Shown here: piece after piece, positions 25,104 to 35,700 of the stretch
How positions within the stretch are numbered: the first letter of the stretch is position 1
How the letters are laid out: the number at the start of each line of letters is the position of its first letter
NCBI RefSeq assembly: GCF_022682495.2
Contig: NC_071398.1
Span: 31,685,426 to 31,749,425, forward strand
Length of the DNA: 64,000 nucleotides
Source: Desmodus rotundus
Taxonomy: Eukaryota; Chordata; Mammalia; Chiroptera; Phyllostomidae
Direction: 5' to 3'
Notes under the pieces: generated by a model
The model's database searches: none
Told to the model about the DNA's origin: nothing
The model's input: the letters and a program-made list of their open reading frames with translations, nothing else
Position numbers and translations under genes: made by a program

Positions 25104-26229
25104 GTAAATGAAAACAGTTCATTTCTCATCCAGAAAAACTTGAAGATCAGCAAATATAACTTATTTCTAATAAATCAGTTCTGCTAGTTGTAGGAAGTAG
25201 TGTTTTCCATTTCCTTTAAAGTATACATTGACATATTTGTATCTACACTCTCTATATATCTGTGTGTATTCTATATTGGTATCTCTGTCCTATCGTTCTG
25301 TAGATCTATCTGCATGTATATCTCTATCTGTATTCTCTCCATCTTCCTCTATCTGTCTGTCTTTCTCTGGCTGTCTTGTGGCAGAGTGAAAGATGGGGAT
25401 GAGGCCAGTGAAATGACCGTCTTGCTCCCATCCTTTCTGACCCCACATTTACATACCACCCCCCCCCCAGCTCCTGCTATATCATTTCTGTCCACCAGTT
25501 TGTGTCTCTTGGAGCCCTCCCTGTGTGGGGCCCCATCACACCCCTCCTAACAGCGGTGCACCGCATCTTTTGGGTCCTCAGTGGCATGAAGTGTGCTCTG
25601 TACCCTCTTAGGGACCTGTAGTCATGGCAGGCTCCTCTCCCTGTTATACTAAAGTGTGGCCCACTTCAAGTGCATGCCTCATTGGACAGCTTGGTGAGTT
25701 TTCACAGGCCCAATAGACACATGTCACCAGAGAGACATGGCAAGCTATGTCTGTGGCAAGCACAACCTTTCAACACTGCAGTGAGTCAGCTGCTAGACAG
25801 ATGTGAATTTAAAATTCCAATGTATTTGTATGTGAGTTTCTATGACCTCTGAGCCGCTCCACGCATCTGATTCCTAGTCCTTAAGAACACAGGAAGGGGA
25901 CCTTTGTTTCCCTAAGAGCATTCTGGATTATCTAAGACAAATATTTGATATTGTTACGATTTTGCTCCCACCATTCCTTTGCTCCTCTTCTGTAAAGACA
26001 TTTTGGTGGAACTATAGCTCTTGTCTGGTGTCACCTGCTACCCATCACCTGATAGCCCACCCTCTCCCCAGCCACCGTGAGGTTAGGTTGATGGAAGTGT
26101 CCAGTACTCCGCCACCAGTGCAAAAGCAGGATTAGGAGCACATTCCACCCCACCCTACAGAACCCAGGGCAGGAGTGATATCGGAGAGAGAGAAGAAACC
26201 AGCAGGGTTTCCAGGGAACAGAGGCCCCG
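25104..26229 (+). other. ACSF3 intron 3, 5' part
   Basis: Contains a degenerate CTATCT/CTGTCT microsatellite at about 25247-25375 and otherwise no recognised element. No coding potential supported. Confidence 0.65.
25247..25375. repeat. Degenerate TATC/TGTC microsatellite
   Basis: Runs of TATCT, CTATCTGTAT and CTGTCTGTCTTTCT without a fixed period, consistent with a decayed tetranucleotide array. Confidence 0.7.
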
Positions 26230-26529
26230 AGACCTCCCCTGTTTCAGCCTAAGGTGGGGGTGAGTCCTTCTGAGGAAACACAGCAGTTGTTTCTCCTCTA
26301 TTCAAACTAGAGCCAAAAGCCTATTTCTACACATAATACTTAAGTGACATGCTCTATACCAGAGTATTTAGGAGCTCACAGATGTTATAGAAATGTCATT
26401 GTCACCACCATGAGCCCTTTGGCACAAGACAGTGTGAAGGACCTCTACATGCATCCCTCAGCTATGAATTGTCTCCTCTCACCTGCCCCTCTTACCCCTC
26501 AGACCTGGCAGCATTTTACCCATAGTCTA
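26230..26529 (+). repeat. Local direct duplication, copy 1
   Basis: A 300-bp segment, starting AGACCTCCCCTGTTTCAGCC and ending TTTTACCCATAGTCTA, is repeated in the same orientation at 27137-27444 with few substitutions. It lies upstream of ACSF3 coding exon 4. It does not look like a transposon: no tail, no terminal repeats and no target duplication recognised. Confidence 0.9.
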
Positions 26530-26834
26530 CATTCTGTAGGAATCATCTTATTATTACTGTTATTTAGGATTGTTTGTGAACAGCATATTGTTTGCAAAGG
26601 GTGCCACCAAAGACCCCAAAATTATTTTTTCTTTTACCTTGATTACTCATTACTTTTGAAGACCTATTTACATTCCAAAGTATATCCAACAAATTCTTTT
26701 CAAAGAACAAAGTTAAATGTTAGCCCCCAACTATGGGGGGTTTTTTAATCATGAATTTTTAAATAGCAATGTTTATTGGACTGAAGATTGCTGTCATCTC
26801 CAGAAGCTAAGGCTGCCTCTGGTTTGCCGGGTAG

Positions 26835-26983
26835 GTTGATGGTTTCGGGATCCGCCGCCCTGCCCCTGCCTGTGTTAGAGAGGTGGAAGAAGGTCACAGG
26901 CCATACTCTGCTGGAGAGGTACGGGATGACGGAGATCGGCATGGCCCTGTCCAACCCCCTGACTGCAGAAGCTCGCTTGCCAG
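26835..26983 (+). CDS. ACSF3: ACSF3 coding exon 4 (residues 326-376)
   Basis: This 149-nt exon completes Arg326 and reads [20 protein letters not shown], then [20 protein letters not shown] and PLTAEARLP, ending after the first base of Gly376. LLERYGMTE (residues 351-359) is the conserved A5 motif contacting the adenylate. T358 and E359 are conserved at positions where human disease changes (T358I, E359K) are known. The acceptor is weak: GGTTTGCCGGGTAG has a poor pyrimidine tract. The donor is GTACAT at 26984. Skipping this exon would shift the frame. Confidence 0.95.
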
Positions 26984-27136
26984 GTACATACAGTGCCTTC
27001 TTGGGGTCGCTGGCCAGGTGGCCACAGCCTGTTCCTTCTGGGCACTCACTTTCTCCCAAATAGCCAGTTAGGGGTAGGACAGAAAGGTGTTCCTTATATT
27101 AGGGTCTTTTCCAGGTTACCCGTGGGACAGGTGGGA

Positions 27137-27444
27137 AGACCTCCCCTGTTTCAGCTTATGGTGGGGTGAGTCCTTCTAAGGAAACACAGCAGTTGTTTCT
27201 CCTCTATTCAAACTAGAGCCAAAAGCCTCTTTCTACACATAATACTTAAGTGACATGCTCTATACCAGAGTATTTAGGAGCTCACAGATGTTATAGAAAT
27301 GCCATTGTCCTTTAGCACAGCACCATGAGCCCTTTAGCACAAGACAGTGTGAAGGACCTCTGCGTACAACCCTCAGCTATGAACTGTCTCCTCTCACCTG
27401 TCCCTCTTACCCCTCAGACCTGGCAGCATTTTACCTATAGTCTA
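27137..27444 (+). repeat. Local direct duplication, copy 2
   Basis: Second copy of the segment at 26230-26529, lying about 150 bp downstream of ACSF3 coding exon 4. It differs by scattered substitutions and an 11-bp insertion near 27309-27320 (CTTTAGCACAG) that resembles the adjacent TTTAGCACAAG. The exon and its immediate flanks are not duplicated. Confidence 0.9.
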
Positions 27445-27929
27445 AACCCACACCAGAACCCATGTGCTCATCAGAGTACCTCCCAGAGCGGGGCACTGCT
27501 TCTGTCCAGACCAAGTCTGCCGCTGGTAGGAGCCTCCTATCCAGGTGCCCTGAACCACACAAGGCCAGTGGCAGCAGAAGACGTGACAGGTGTGTGGGGA
27601 AGGGGTGAGAGAATCCACCACCTCTTAGTGACCTGTGCACGTCTGGAGGACCCACTACTCCAGGCAGATTCTTGGTTTTTGGTATTGTCCAGTCTTCTCT
27701 AAGGTGTCCCACTCTGACCTTTGTTTAAGTCGACCTTTACTTTACATCCTGGGTCCTTAACAGGGGATCTTCAGACGGAGCCTGAGGCCTGAGATAGGAG
27801 CATGTTCTGTTCTGTTCTTGGCCCTCTGCTTGTCCTCAGGAGAGGTCACCTCCAATGTGTCTTGCACACATTGGTATCTCATTAGATGCAAAAGTAGAAC
27901 AACCCTGCACCTATAATGACATCAGTACA

Positions 27930-28480
27930 TCCATTCGTCTTGTACACACAGTGAAATTCACCCCTCACGCCCCACTCTGTGAGCAGTCATGAAACTGCCA
28001 TCTCACTCCAGACCCAGAAGGCTTCCATCACCTTGAAACTTCTCCCTTTTTGTGTGGTCAGCACCTCCCCACCCTGGGGCCAGGCAGGCACTTACCTGTT
28101 TTCGCCTCCTGTAATTGTGTTCTTTCTAGAATGTCATATGAGTAAATTCTACAGGACGTGGCTGTTTGGGTCTGGCTTTTCACACTGAGCAGGATGTGTC
28201 TGTGACTTGTCTGTGTCATCACATGCCCCTTTGCATTGCCATGTAGGACTCATTGTGTGGACAAGTCACTGTTTAACCTGTTCACCAGCTGAAAGACATT
28301 GGGTTATGTCTAGTTCTGGACAGTGACCAGCAAAGCTGTTGTAGATGTGGGTGTGCAGAATTTTGGGTGAGCGTCTGTCATTATTTCTCATGGGTAAACA
28401 CCTCGGGGTGGGATTGCTGGGTCCAAAGGTAGGCCTGTGCTCCACTTTATAAGAAGCTGCTAAACTGTCTCCAGGACAGC
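27930..28480 (-). mobile_element. Old LINE-1 3' region, antisense
   Basis: Plus-strand words such as GTGAAATTCACCCCTCACGC, TTGGGTCTGGCTTTTCACAC, GAAAGACATTGGGTTATGTC and GGGATTGCTGGGTCCAAAGG match reverse-complement LINE-1 with many substitutions. Confidence 0.7.
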
Positions 28481-28489
28481 CCCTGATAC

Positions 28490-28600
28490 AGTGGTGACCT
28501 TACCCACTGACAGACGAGGGGACTGAGGCTTTGAGAAATCATGTAACCTACCTAAGGCCATCGAGTGGGTACATGAGCAGGCATACATTCACACCATTAG
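28490..28600 (-). repeat. MIR-like SINE fragment
   Basis: GACGAGGGGACTGAGGCTTT and GAAATCATGTAACCTACCTAA correspond to the reverse complement of the MIR core. Old and short. Confidence 0.6.
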
Positions 28601-29639
28601 ACAAGGATGCTCACTTTGTTGGAGCACAGTGGCACAGCAGATAGCCCAGTTCGAAGGAAGAGAGGGGGTTGCAAAAAAATGGACAGGAGACCTCCTGGGC
28701 TTTAACTACAAGAGCAAACACAAGGTCAAGAAGCCAAGACCAGAAGCCGGGAGAGGAGAGAGCAAGCAAGGGGCAATGTGGGGACCATCTGTGGGAAGGA
28801 GACTCAGGAACTGTGCAAGCAGGTGTTAAAGTGTAAATCGGAGGTCCAGAGGCCCAGCTGGAGGCTCACCCTCAGGTGGCAAAGGGACCAGGAAAGCAGC
28901 TGCTCTGGATGTAGGTACATCAAGAGGATCCCCCTGACTTGGCCTCCAGTTCCCTCTGAAAAGGCTCTGAAACACGTTTGCTGGGCAGACGTTTCTGAAT
29001 CTTAAATTATGGCTACAGCTCTTACTCAGGTCATAGACAGTGTGTGGGACATCAGAACGGGGACTGGCTGTAGTCTCTCTTCTCTACACTGGAATCAAAT
29101 ATCCATGATTGTTTTCTTGTCTATAAAACAAGCCTCTAACAGTTGAGTCCAGTGCTGGTTTCTTGGTTTGCAAAAAAGTAAATAAAGTAACCCTTAACCT
29201 TAAATTCAAGAGTGCTACATGAAAATCCCTAAAATATCTCTAAGCATCATTTCTGAATAAATCCGGTGGAACTGGTTTTCTTGGAGCCCTTTTAGGTCTT
29301 CTCTGTGCACTGTGACTCCTGAGCTAGGGCTCATTCCAGCTGGAGGCTGTGAATTTGTGTTGGAGCCCTGGCCTGTGTCCCCTTCATACTTGGGACACAG
29401 CCATGCCGCCTCTCCTGGCTTTCCCATGCCTCCCAGTGTGGGGTTCGTTTCTGGAGGGCCCTTCCTTTCTGCTCCCTTCACAGCCTCTGAACATTGCTCC
29501 ATCTGAATGACCACCAGGACTTATTTAAAGGTGCTCAAAACCTGATGGGGCACAGGAGGGCAAGGTCAGCCTCCAAGTAGGGACATGCTGCACGAGGGTG
29601 AATGTTTGCCATGTGTTAAGCTCTGGGTCCGATCGTTCA

Positions 29640-29960
29640 TTCCCTATGTCACATGTGATTATCATGAAGGAAGATGAATAATTCATGGCTAAGTGCTGCT
29701 GGGCCTAATGACGCTCTAATTGGAGGTTGAGATCAGAGGCGCTAATGGCTCCTGCAGTGGGGCTCCATGGCACGTTGACAGGAGCTCCAGGACCTTATCA
29801 ACCTGTTTCCATTCTCTCGGGACCAGCTGCAGAGCAGCCTCGCACCCCAGATGCTGGACCAAGCTGAAGGCCAATTAGAGTTATCTAGGAAGAGCAGACA
29901 ACTGTTTTAAAGAGAGATGGAAGAATGACACACCAGTGACTGGCCAGCACTGCTGCCCAG
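29640..29960. promoter_or_regulatory. Candidate conserved non-coding element with homeodomain-like sites
   Basis: Repeat-free block with dense TAAT/ATTA cores: GGGCCTAATGACGC near 29702, CTAATTGG at 29716-29723, GCTAATGGC near 29741, and CCAATTAG at 29871-29878. The last is the exact reverse complement of the second. It also has E-box-like CAGCTG and GTGATTATC words. This composition is typical of developmental enhancers, but conservation was not tested, so the call is speculative. Confidence 0.25.
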
Positions 29961-30528
29961 ATGGGCGTGTGGAGGACAGCACTGTCCATGTGGTGCTAGG
30001 AGGGGCACTGATGCTAGAAGGGTGGCCACTGCCTGGTTGATCCTACTGTGCCAGGGCTTGCTCAGACGTGGGGTGGGATGTTTTCGGAGCTCCAGGGCTG
30101 TCCCACCCCTGCCTTCAGTCTCTCCTCTGTGTGGACCTCACCTTCATGTATCAACAGGGCTGTGAAACATAAGTCATTGTCTCTGACGTGAGAGCTTAAC
30201 TCTGCTGTTGTGTTTGTGACCCCATGGGTAGTTAAGGTTCTGTCAGCACTTTCATTGTAGATCTTAACAGTCTGTAGCTTTCACTTTGACAGGGAGAGAA
30301 AGCCTTATTGAACAGAGCAGAGAGGGACAGGAAGAGTGTGTGTGATGAGGGGCGGTTTCTTTAAAAAAAAAATATTCAAAGGAGAAACATGTGCATTGAA
30401 AGGTGGCAGGTGGAGGGTGGGGGGTGGGGAGGCTGGCCCTTTTTTGCATTTGAGGAGGAAAGCCATAGGTCCCTCTTCTGATAAAAACTCTGTATTTGGT
30501 CTCTGTCCCCATTCCTGCCACAGAGCCT

Positions 30529-32478
30529 AAAACCCTTGGATTTCTTTCTTTTTTTAAAAAAAATATATTATTGATTATGCTATTACAGTTGTCCCATTTC
30601 CCCCCCTTCACTCCACTCCATCCTGCCCACCCCCTCCCTCCCACATTCTTCCCCTATAGTTCATGTCCTTGGGTTATACATATAAGTTCTTTGGCTTCTA
30701 CATTTCCTATACTATTCTCACCCTGCCCCTGTCCATTTTCAACCTACCATTTATGCTACATATTATATGTACCTTTACCCACTCCCACTCCCTTGTTGAT
30801 AATCCTCCATGTGATCTCCATTTCTGTGATTCTGTTCCTGTTCTAGTGGTTTATTTAATTTGCTTTTGTTTTTGTTTCAGGTGTGGTTGTTAATAAGTGT
30901 GAGTTTGCTGTCATTTTACTGTTCCTATTTTTTATCTTCTTTTTCTTAGATAAATCCCTTTAACATTTCATATAGTAAGGGCTTGGTGATGATGAACTTC
31001 TTTAACTTGACCTTATCTGAGAAGCACTTTATCTGCCCTTCCATTCTAAATGAAAGCTTTGCCAGATACAGTAATCTTGGATGTAGGTCCCTGCCTTTCA
31101 TGACTTGGAATACTTCTTTCCAGCCCCTTCTTGCCCATAAGGTCTCTTTGGAGAAATCAGCTGACAGTCTTATGGGAACTCCTTTGTAGGTAACTGTGTC
31201 CTTTTCTCTTGCTGCTTGTAAGATTCTCTCCTTATTTTTAATCTTGGGTAGTGTAATTATGATGTGCCTTGGTGTGTTCCTCCTTGGGTCCAACTTCTTT
31301 GGGACTCTCCAGGCTTCCTGGACTTCCTGGAAGTCTATTTCCTTTGCCAGATTAGGGAAGTTCTCCTTCATTATTTGTTCAAATAAGTTTTCAATTTTCT
31401 GTTCTTCCTCTTCTCCTTCTGGCACCCCTGTGATCCGGATGTTGGAACATTGAAAGATGTCCTGGAGGTTCCTAAGCCTCTCCTCATTTTTCTGAATTCT
31501 TGTTTCTTCATTCTTTTCTGGTTGGATGTTTCTTTCTTCCTTCTGGTCCACACTGTTGATTTGAGTCCCAGTTTCCTTCGCATCACTATTGGTTCCCTGT
31601 ACATTTTCCTTTGTTTCTCTTAGCATAGCCTTCATTTTTTCATCTAATTTGCAACCAAATTCAACCAATTCTGTGAGTTTCCTGATTACCAGAGTTTTGA
31701 CCTGTGCATCTGATAGGTTGGCTATCTCTTCGTTGCTTAGTTGTATTTTTTCTGGAGCTTTGATCCGTTCTTTCATTTGGGTATTTTTTTTTTTTTTTGT
31801 CTCTTCACACCTGTTACATAGTAAGGGGAGGAGCCTTAGGTGTTCACCAGGTTGGGGCAACCCTTGTTGCTGTTTGGGGGTGGGTTGGAGAGGGAACAAT
31901 GGCACTTGCTCTGCTCTCTGCTGGATTTCAGTCACTTGCCCCGCTACCACAAGCAAATTGGGCCCTTCTGGTGCTGAGTCCAGGGTGGATGGGCTTGTGT
32001 GCATTCTAGGACCCCGTGAGTCTCTCCAGTGAACTCTCCTGTGAGGCTGGGAGTTTCTCTCACTGCTGCCTCAACCCCCACAGGTGTTTTCAATCAGTGG
32101 TTTGAGGCTTTATTTCCCCGCGCTGGAACTCTGGGTTGTGCAGTCTGTCACTGGTCCACCACCTGCTGCCTCACCGTCTAGCTGCAGCTTTGCCTGCCCT
32201 GCTCCACAATCCACCACCTCTCTCGGTCCGCCAGCCATGGCCTTACTACGAGTCCTCTCCACTTGACTGCCCTTCTCCACTCCTCCTACTGGTCTGGATG
32301 AATGTTTTTTCTTTATCTCCTTGGTTGTCGGACTTCCATACAGTTCGATTTTCTGTAAGTTCTCGTTGTTTTTGTTTTTAAATTGTTGTTGTCTTTCTTT
32401 TGGTTGTGCGAGGAGGCACAGTGTGTCTACCTATCCCTCCATCTTGGCCAGAGGTCCTCCAAAACCCTTTAATTTCTT
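30529..32478 (-). mobile_element. HAL1-like retrotransposon copy 4, antisense
   Basis: An ORF1-only element in reverse orientation: T-run and 3' UTR at 30547, 5' end near 32460 (..CATCTTGGCCAGAGGTCCTC). Approximate 18-bp duplications begin AAAACCCTT at 30529 and 32461, with two mismatches. ORF1 is open (32004-30946). It is nearly identical to copy 2 and lies in inverted orientation about 10 kb from it. Confidence 0.85.
30946..32004 (-). CDS. HAL1-like ORF1, extended 352-codon open frame (copy 4)
   Basis: Same architecture as the frame at 19503-20561: an upstream ATG within the 5' UTR, a poly-Lys run from the A-tract, then complete ORF1 to LLYEMLKGFI. By eye only about eight residues differ from copy 2 over 352. 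The canonical ATGGCC start is lost in the same way (ATACCCAAATGA on the element strand), so an ancestral shared lesion or relaxed start use is likely. Transposon protein; expression unknown. Confidence 0.75.
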   Translation of the reverse strand: MHTSPSTLDSAPEGPNLLVVAGQVTEIQQRAEQVPLFPLQPTPKQQQGLPQPGEHLRLLPLLCNRCEETKKKKNTQMKERIKAPEKIQLSNEEIANLSDAQVKTLVIRKLTELVEFGCKLDEKMKAMLRETKENVQGTNSDAKETGTQINSVDQKEERNIQPEKNEETRIQKNEERLRNLQDIFQCSNIRITGVPEGEEEEQKIENLFEQIMKENFPNLAKEIDFQEVQEAWRVPKKLDPRRNTPRHIIITLPKIKNKERILQAAREKDTVTYKGVPIRLSADFSKETLWARRGWKEVFQVMKGRDLHPRLLYLAKLSFRMEGQIKCFSDKVKLKKFIITKPLLYEMLKGFI

Positions 32479-35400
32479 AAGACATAAGTGTCTTTTTTTA
32501 TTTATAACAAGCCTCTTTCAACCACCCCTGAGTTTGTGCTAATAGTACTTTTGGAAAACCCCTAAGGGTGGGGGCTCATTGCCAGGGGAACTAACCAGGT
32601 GATTGGAGGTTGGAATTCCATTGCACCCTGACCACCTAGGAGGGGTGAGGGGCTGAGGTTGAGCTGATCACCTGTGGTCAGTGATTTAATCTAATGAACA
32701 CAAAGAGGTGCTGGGAGGATGGTGCACCTGGAAAGCAGGGAAACCTGAAGCCCCTCCCCCCATACCTGCTCTTGGCATCTCTTCCATCTGAACACACAGA
32801 GGTCGTATCTCTTTTAACAAACTGGTCTTTTGTAAGTAAACTGTTTTCCTAGGTTCTATGAGCCACTCTAGCAAATTACTGAGCCCCAGGAAGAGGTTGT
32901 GGGAACCTCCAATTTGTAGTCAAGGTGGACAGGAGCTGTGGGTAACATTACTTGTGACTGGCAGTCCCTGAAGTGATCCACTGAAGGTGGGGGGCAGTCT
33001 TGTGGGACCGAGCCCTTACCTTTCTCCACAAGAGCCCCCAACGGCTACTGTAGGTGGTCAGGCATGGCATGGGGTGGCCACATGCCTCCCCTGCACTGAG
33101 GCCTCCTGGGCAGACCCAGGAAGACACCCTGTCCACACACCTCTCTGCTTCCCTTCTGGGGAGGTGAACTCAGGGCTCACACTTGAGCAGGAGGTGGTGT
33201 CTAAGAGTGCTCGGTCAAAGCTGAGCACATGTCACAGCACTGCTAAGACGGGCTCCTCAGAAGGAAGGGAACAAGGAGCAGGCTTTTATTTCTGAGTGAG
33301 ACGGTTGGTCCTGCTTTAGATTCTGTACTTAAGTTGATGAAGTGCCTCCTGATGAAATAATCACATTCTGCCTGATTACTTATGGTATGTTTATGGAACT
33401 CTTTAGCTCTGGCAGGTACTTGAAGAAATCGTATCTGACCAGTCTCAGAGGGTAATCAATCAGTTTCCAGTATTTGATGTTTTCTTATTATTCAGGCTAA
33501 TCACCCTGCTCAGCACTGTATCACCCTTGTCCAAGCAGCAAGAAACATCTTTACTGATACAGATTTCGAGAGCATTGTCAGCTCCACAGGGCCTGTGGCA
33601 ATGCCAGGGGCACTGGATCAGGGTGGCCTGTCTGAGTGTCCTCCTGGGTAGCCTCAGCCTTGCCTCTCACACACAGCCTTTCTCTTCTGTACATTATCTG
33701 CCCAATTTCTCTCTTGAACCCTTTGTTCTGTGGCTTTTACATACACACTTACCGTAAATTATGACCACCCTCTAGTCACTAGGGGCTAAAACCAAGGTCA
33801 GCCTAGTGAAGTTTGACCATAAAGCACAAGCAATTGGGAACATCTGGAGACCTTGGTCCCCCCGCCTGGGTGTCCAAGCTGTCAGGGCTATGGCCCTGGC
33901 TGGTTACTCTGCCAGCGTGTCTGTCAGTCCTCATCAGACCGTGAGGTCTAGGGAGGATCAGTGTAAATGACAGTTAAACCTCTCACTGAAAGGACAGATC
34001 AACAAAGAAAGGGATTATTTAATCTAGAAAAGGTAATGACCTTGAGGTCAACTGGAAACCAAATTTAGAGTGTACAGAATGGCAGCTGGCCTTGACTGTA
34101 CCCAGGGTCAGGCTGAGCCATCAGCAGGAGAAGCATAGCTTGTGAGGTCAGGGGGGCTGGGCTTGGATCCACCTCCACATTCACAAGCTCATCCTTGTCT
34201 CTGGTCCCCAGGTCTTGTCTCCTCACTGGAGATGAAATGCCCCTACTTCCAGGCTCTCTTGAGTCTTGAGTGTCCTAATGCCTGTGTGGCCACTGACTCA
34301 AAGTGTATATACTACCAAGAAGAGACAGGAGGACACATGTCATATGGTTCCTTTTATATGAAATGTCCAAAGCAGGCAAATCCATAGAGACAGAATGCAG
34401 ATTAGTGGTTACTAGGATGGGGCTGGGGTCGGGGTGGGGAGTGGCTGCTCATGGGCACAGGCTTTTTCTGGGGTGATGAAAAGTTCTGGAGCTAGATAGT
34501 GATGGTGATTGCACAACACTGTGAATGTGCTAAATGCCACCGAATTGCCACTTTATAATGATCAATATACCTTATATGGATTTCATTTTAATTTGGAAAA
34601 TCTTTGGAAGCAAAAAACAAAAAACAAAAAAAACGATGGGAGGATGCTGGTCTGTCTGCTTTCAGCTGGGACATGACACAGATTTCTGACCGGAGTGGAA
34701 GAACCAGGCCTCCAAGACATGGAGAGCTCACCAGAGTGAAAAGGCCCAGACCTGCCCCAGGACCTCAGGCCAAGGAGGACAGGCCAGTGTTGTTCTGGCA
34801 AATGAGACTGACATAACAAACCTTGTGAAGAATTTGGACCCAGGACACTAAGCAAATTGCAGAGAGTTTGCTGACCTGGCTTCCGGGGATATTTATCCCG
34901 TGACAAATCCTCATTGATTCCAGCAGTTATAATAAAGGCCCTGAAACCTTGAGGTGAATTCTCTTAGACCCTGGGAGTTTGGTCTTGGAACCTCTGCCAT
35001 GCCTTAGTCATTTATTACAGTGCCTGTAAAAAATCACACCCAAACCACCTGCCTCACCTTTGTAGGTTTAAAGTGTGATTGTAAGCTAGCCCATCATGCT
35101 GAGGTCTTCAGTGGGATGAGGACACTGAACAAACCATGGGTGCCTAATACATGAACCAGAATGCCAGCGATATTATCCCCCTGCTGTGAGAATCCTTGCT
35201 CACCACCCAACTTTCAGCATCAGTGCCTCTTGGGACCTTTTCTGGACAGGGCACTTCAGTGTCCTTACTGCTCAGCCAAGTGCTGGACTACGAGTGGAAG
35301 CCATCCCAGCAACCCACCCTGGGTGCTGGGAGGCCTTCCTATGATGACTTAAAGGCTCTCTGGAACATTCGGAGCCTCACCTCACACACTGTTGGCAGCT

Positions 35401-35587
35401 GTGAGCCCTGGCTGCTGCTGTGGCAGAGTCAGCACCCACTGTGCTGAGTGGGGCCCCATGCTATCAGGTCTTCTCTCCTCTGTGAGTGATGTCCAGGCAG
35501 GATCTGAGTGCCTCAGGTATGCAGCCCTCTCCTTCGGGATTCCTCTGACCCCATCTTCTTTCTCTCATGTTTCCCCTCTCCTTGAAG
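32479..35587 (+). other. ACSF3 intron 4, 3' part
   Basis: Mostly unassigned sequence. It includes a possible conserved block at 33310-33510 (GATGAAATAATCACATTCTG, GGGTAATCAATCAG, GGCTAATCACC) and an old LINE-1 3' end at 34320-34600. It ends with acceptor TTTCCCCTCTCCTTGAAG at 35587. Confidence 0.6.
34320..34600 (+). mobile_element. Old LINE-1 3' end, sense
   Basis: ATGGTTCCTTTTATATGAAA, GTCCAAAGCAGGCAAATCCA, TAGAGACAGAATGCAGATTA and GATGATGG..GTGCACAACACTGTGAATG-type words match the 3' UTR of old LINE-1 (L1MA/L1MB type). No tail remains beyond the A-rich stretch at 34610-34632. Confidence 0.75.
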
Positions 35588-35700
35588 GTTCTGTGGGGAC
35601 CCCACTACCAGGTGTTGAGGTGCGAATTGTCTCAGAAAATCCACAGAAGGAGGGCCGCCCCTACATCCTCCACGCAGAAGGAAATGAGAAGGACACCAAG
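35588..35700 (+). CDS. ACSF3: ACSF3 coding exon 5 (residues 376-413)
   Basis: This 113-nt exon completes Gly376 and reads SVGTPLPGVEVRIVSENPQK followed by EGRPYILHAEGNEKDTK. GSVGTPLPGVEVRIV is the conserved strand after the A5 motif in acyl-CoA synthetases. It ends in phase 0 before donor GTGAGT at 35701. The variable loop (NPQKEGRPYILHAEGNEKD) differs from human at several places, as expected for a less constrained surface loop. No lesion. Confidence 0.96.

Larger units (their letters stand above)
27445..30528 (+). other. ACSF3 intron 4, 5' part
   Basis: Holds an old antisense LINE-1 (27930-28480), a MIR-like fragment (28490-28600) and a candidate conserved block (29640-29960). The rest is unassigned. 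No coding potential supported. Confidence 0.6.
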
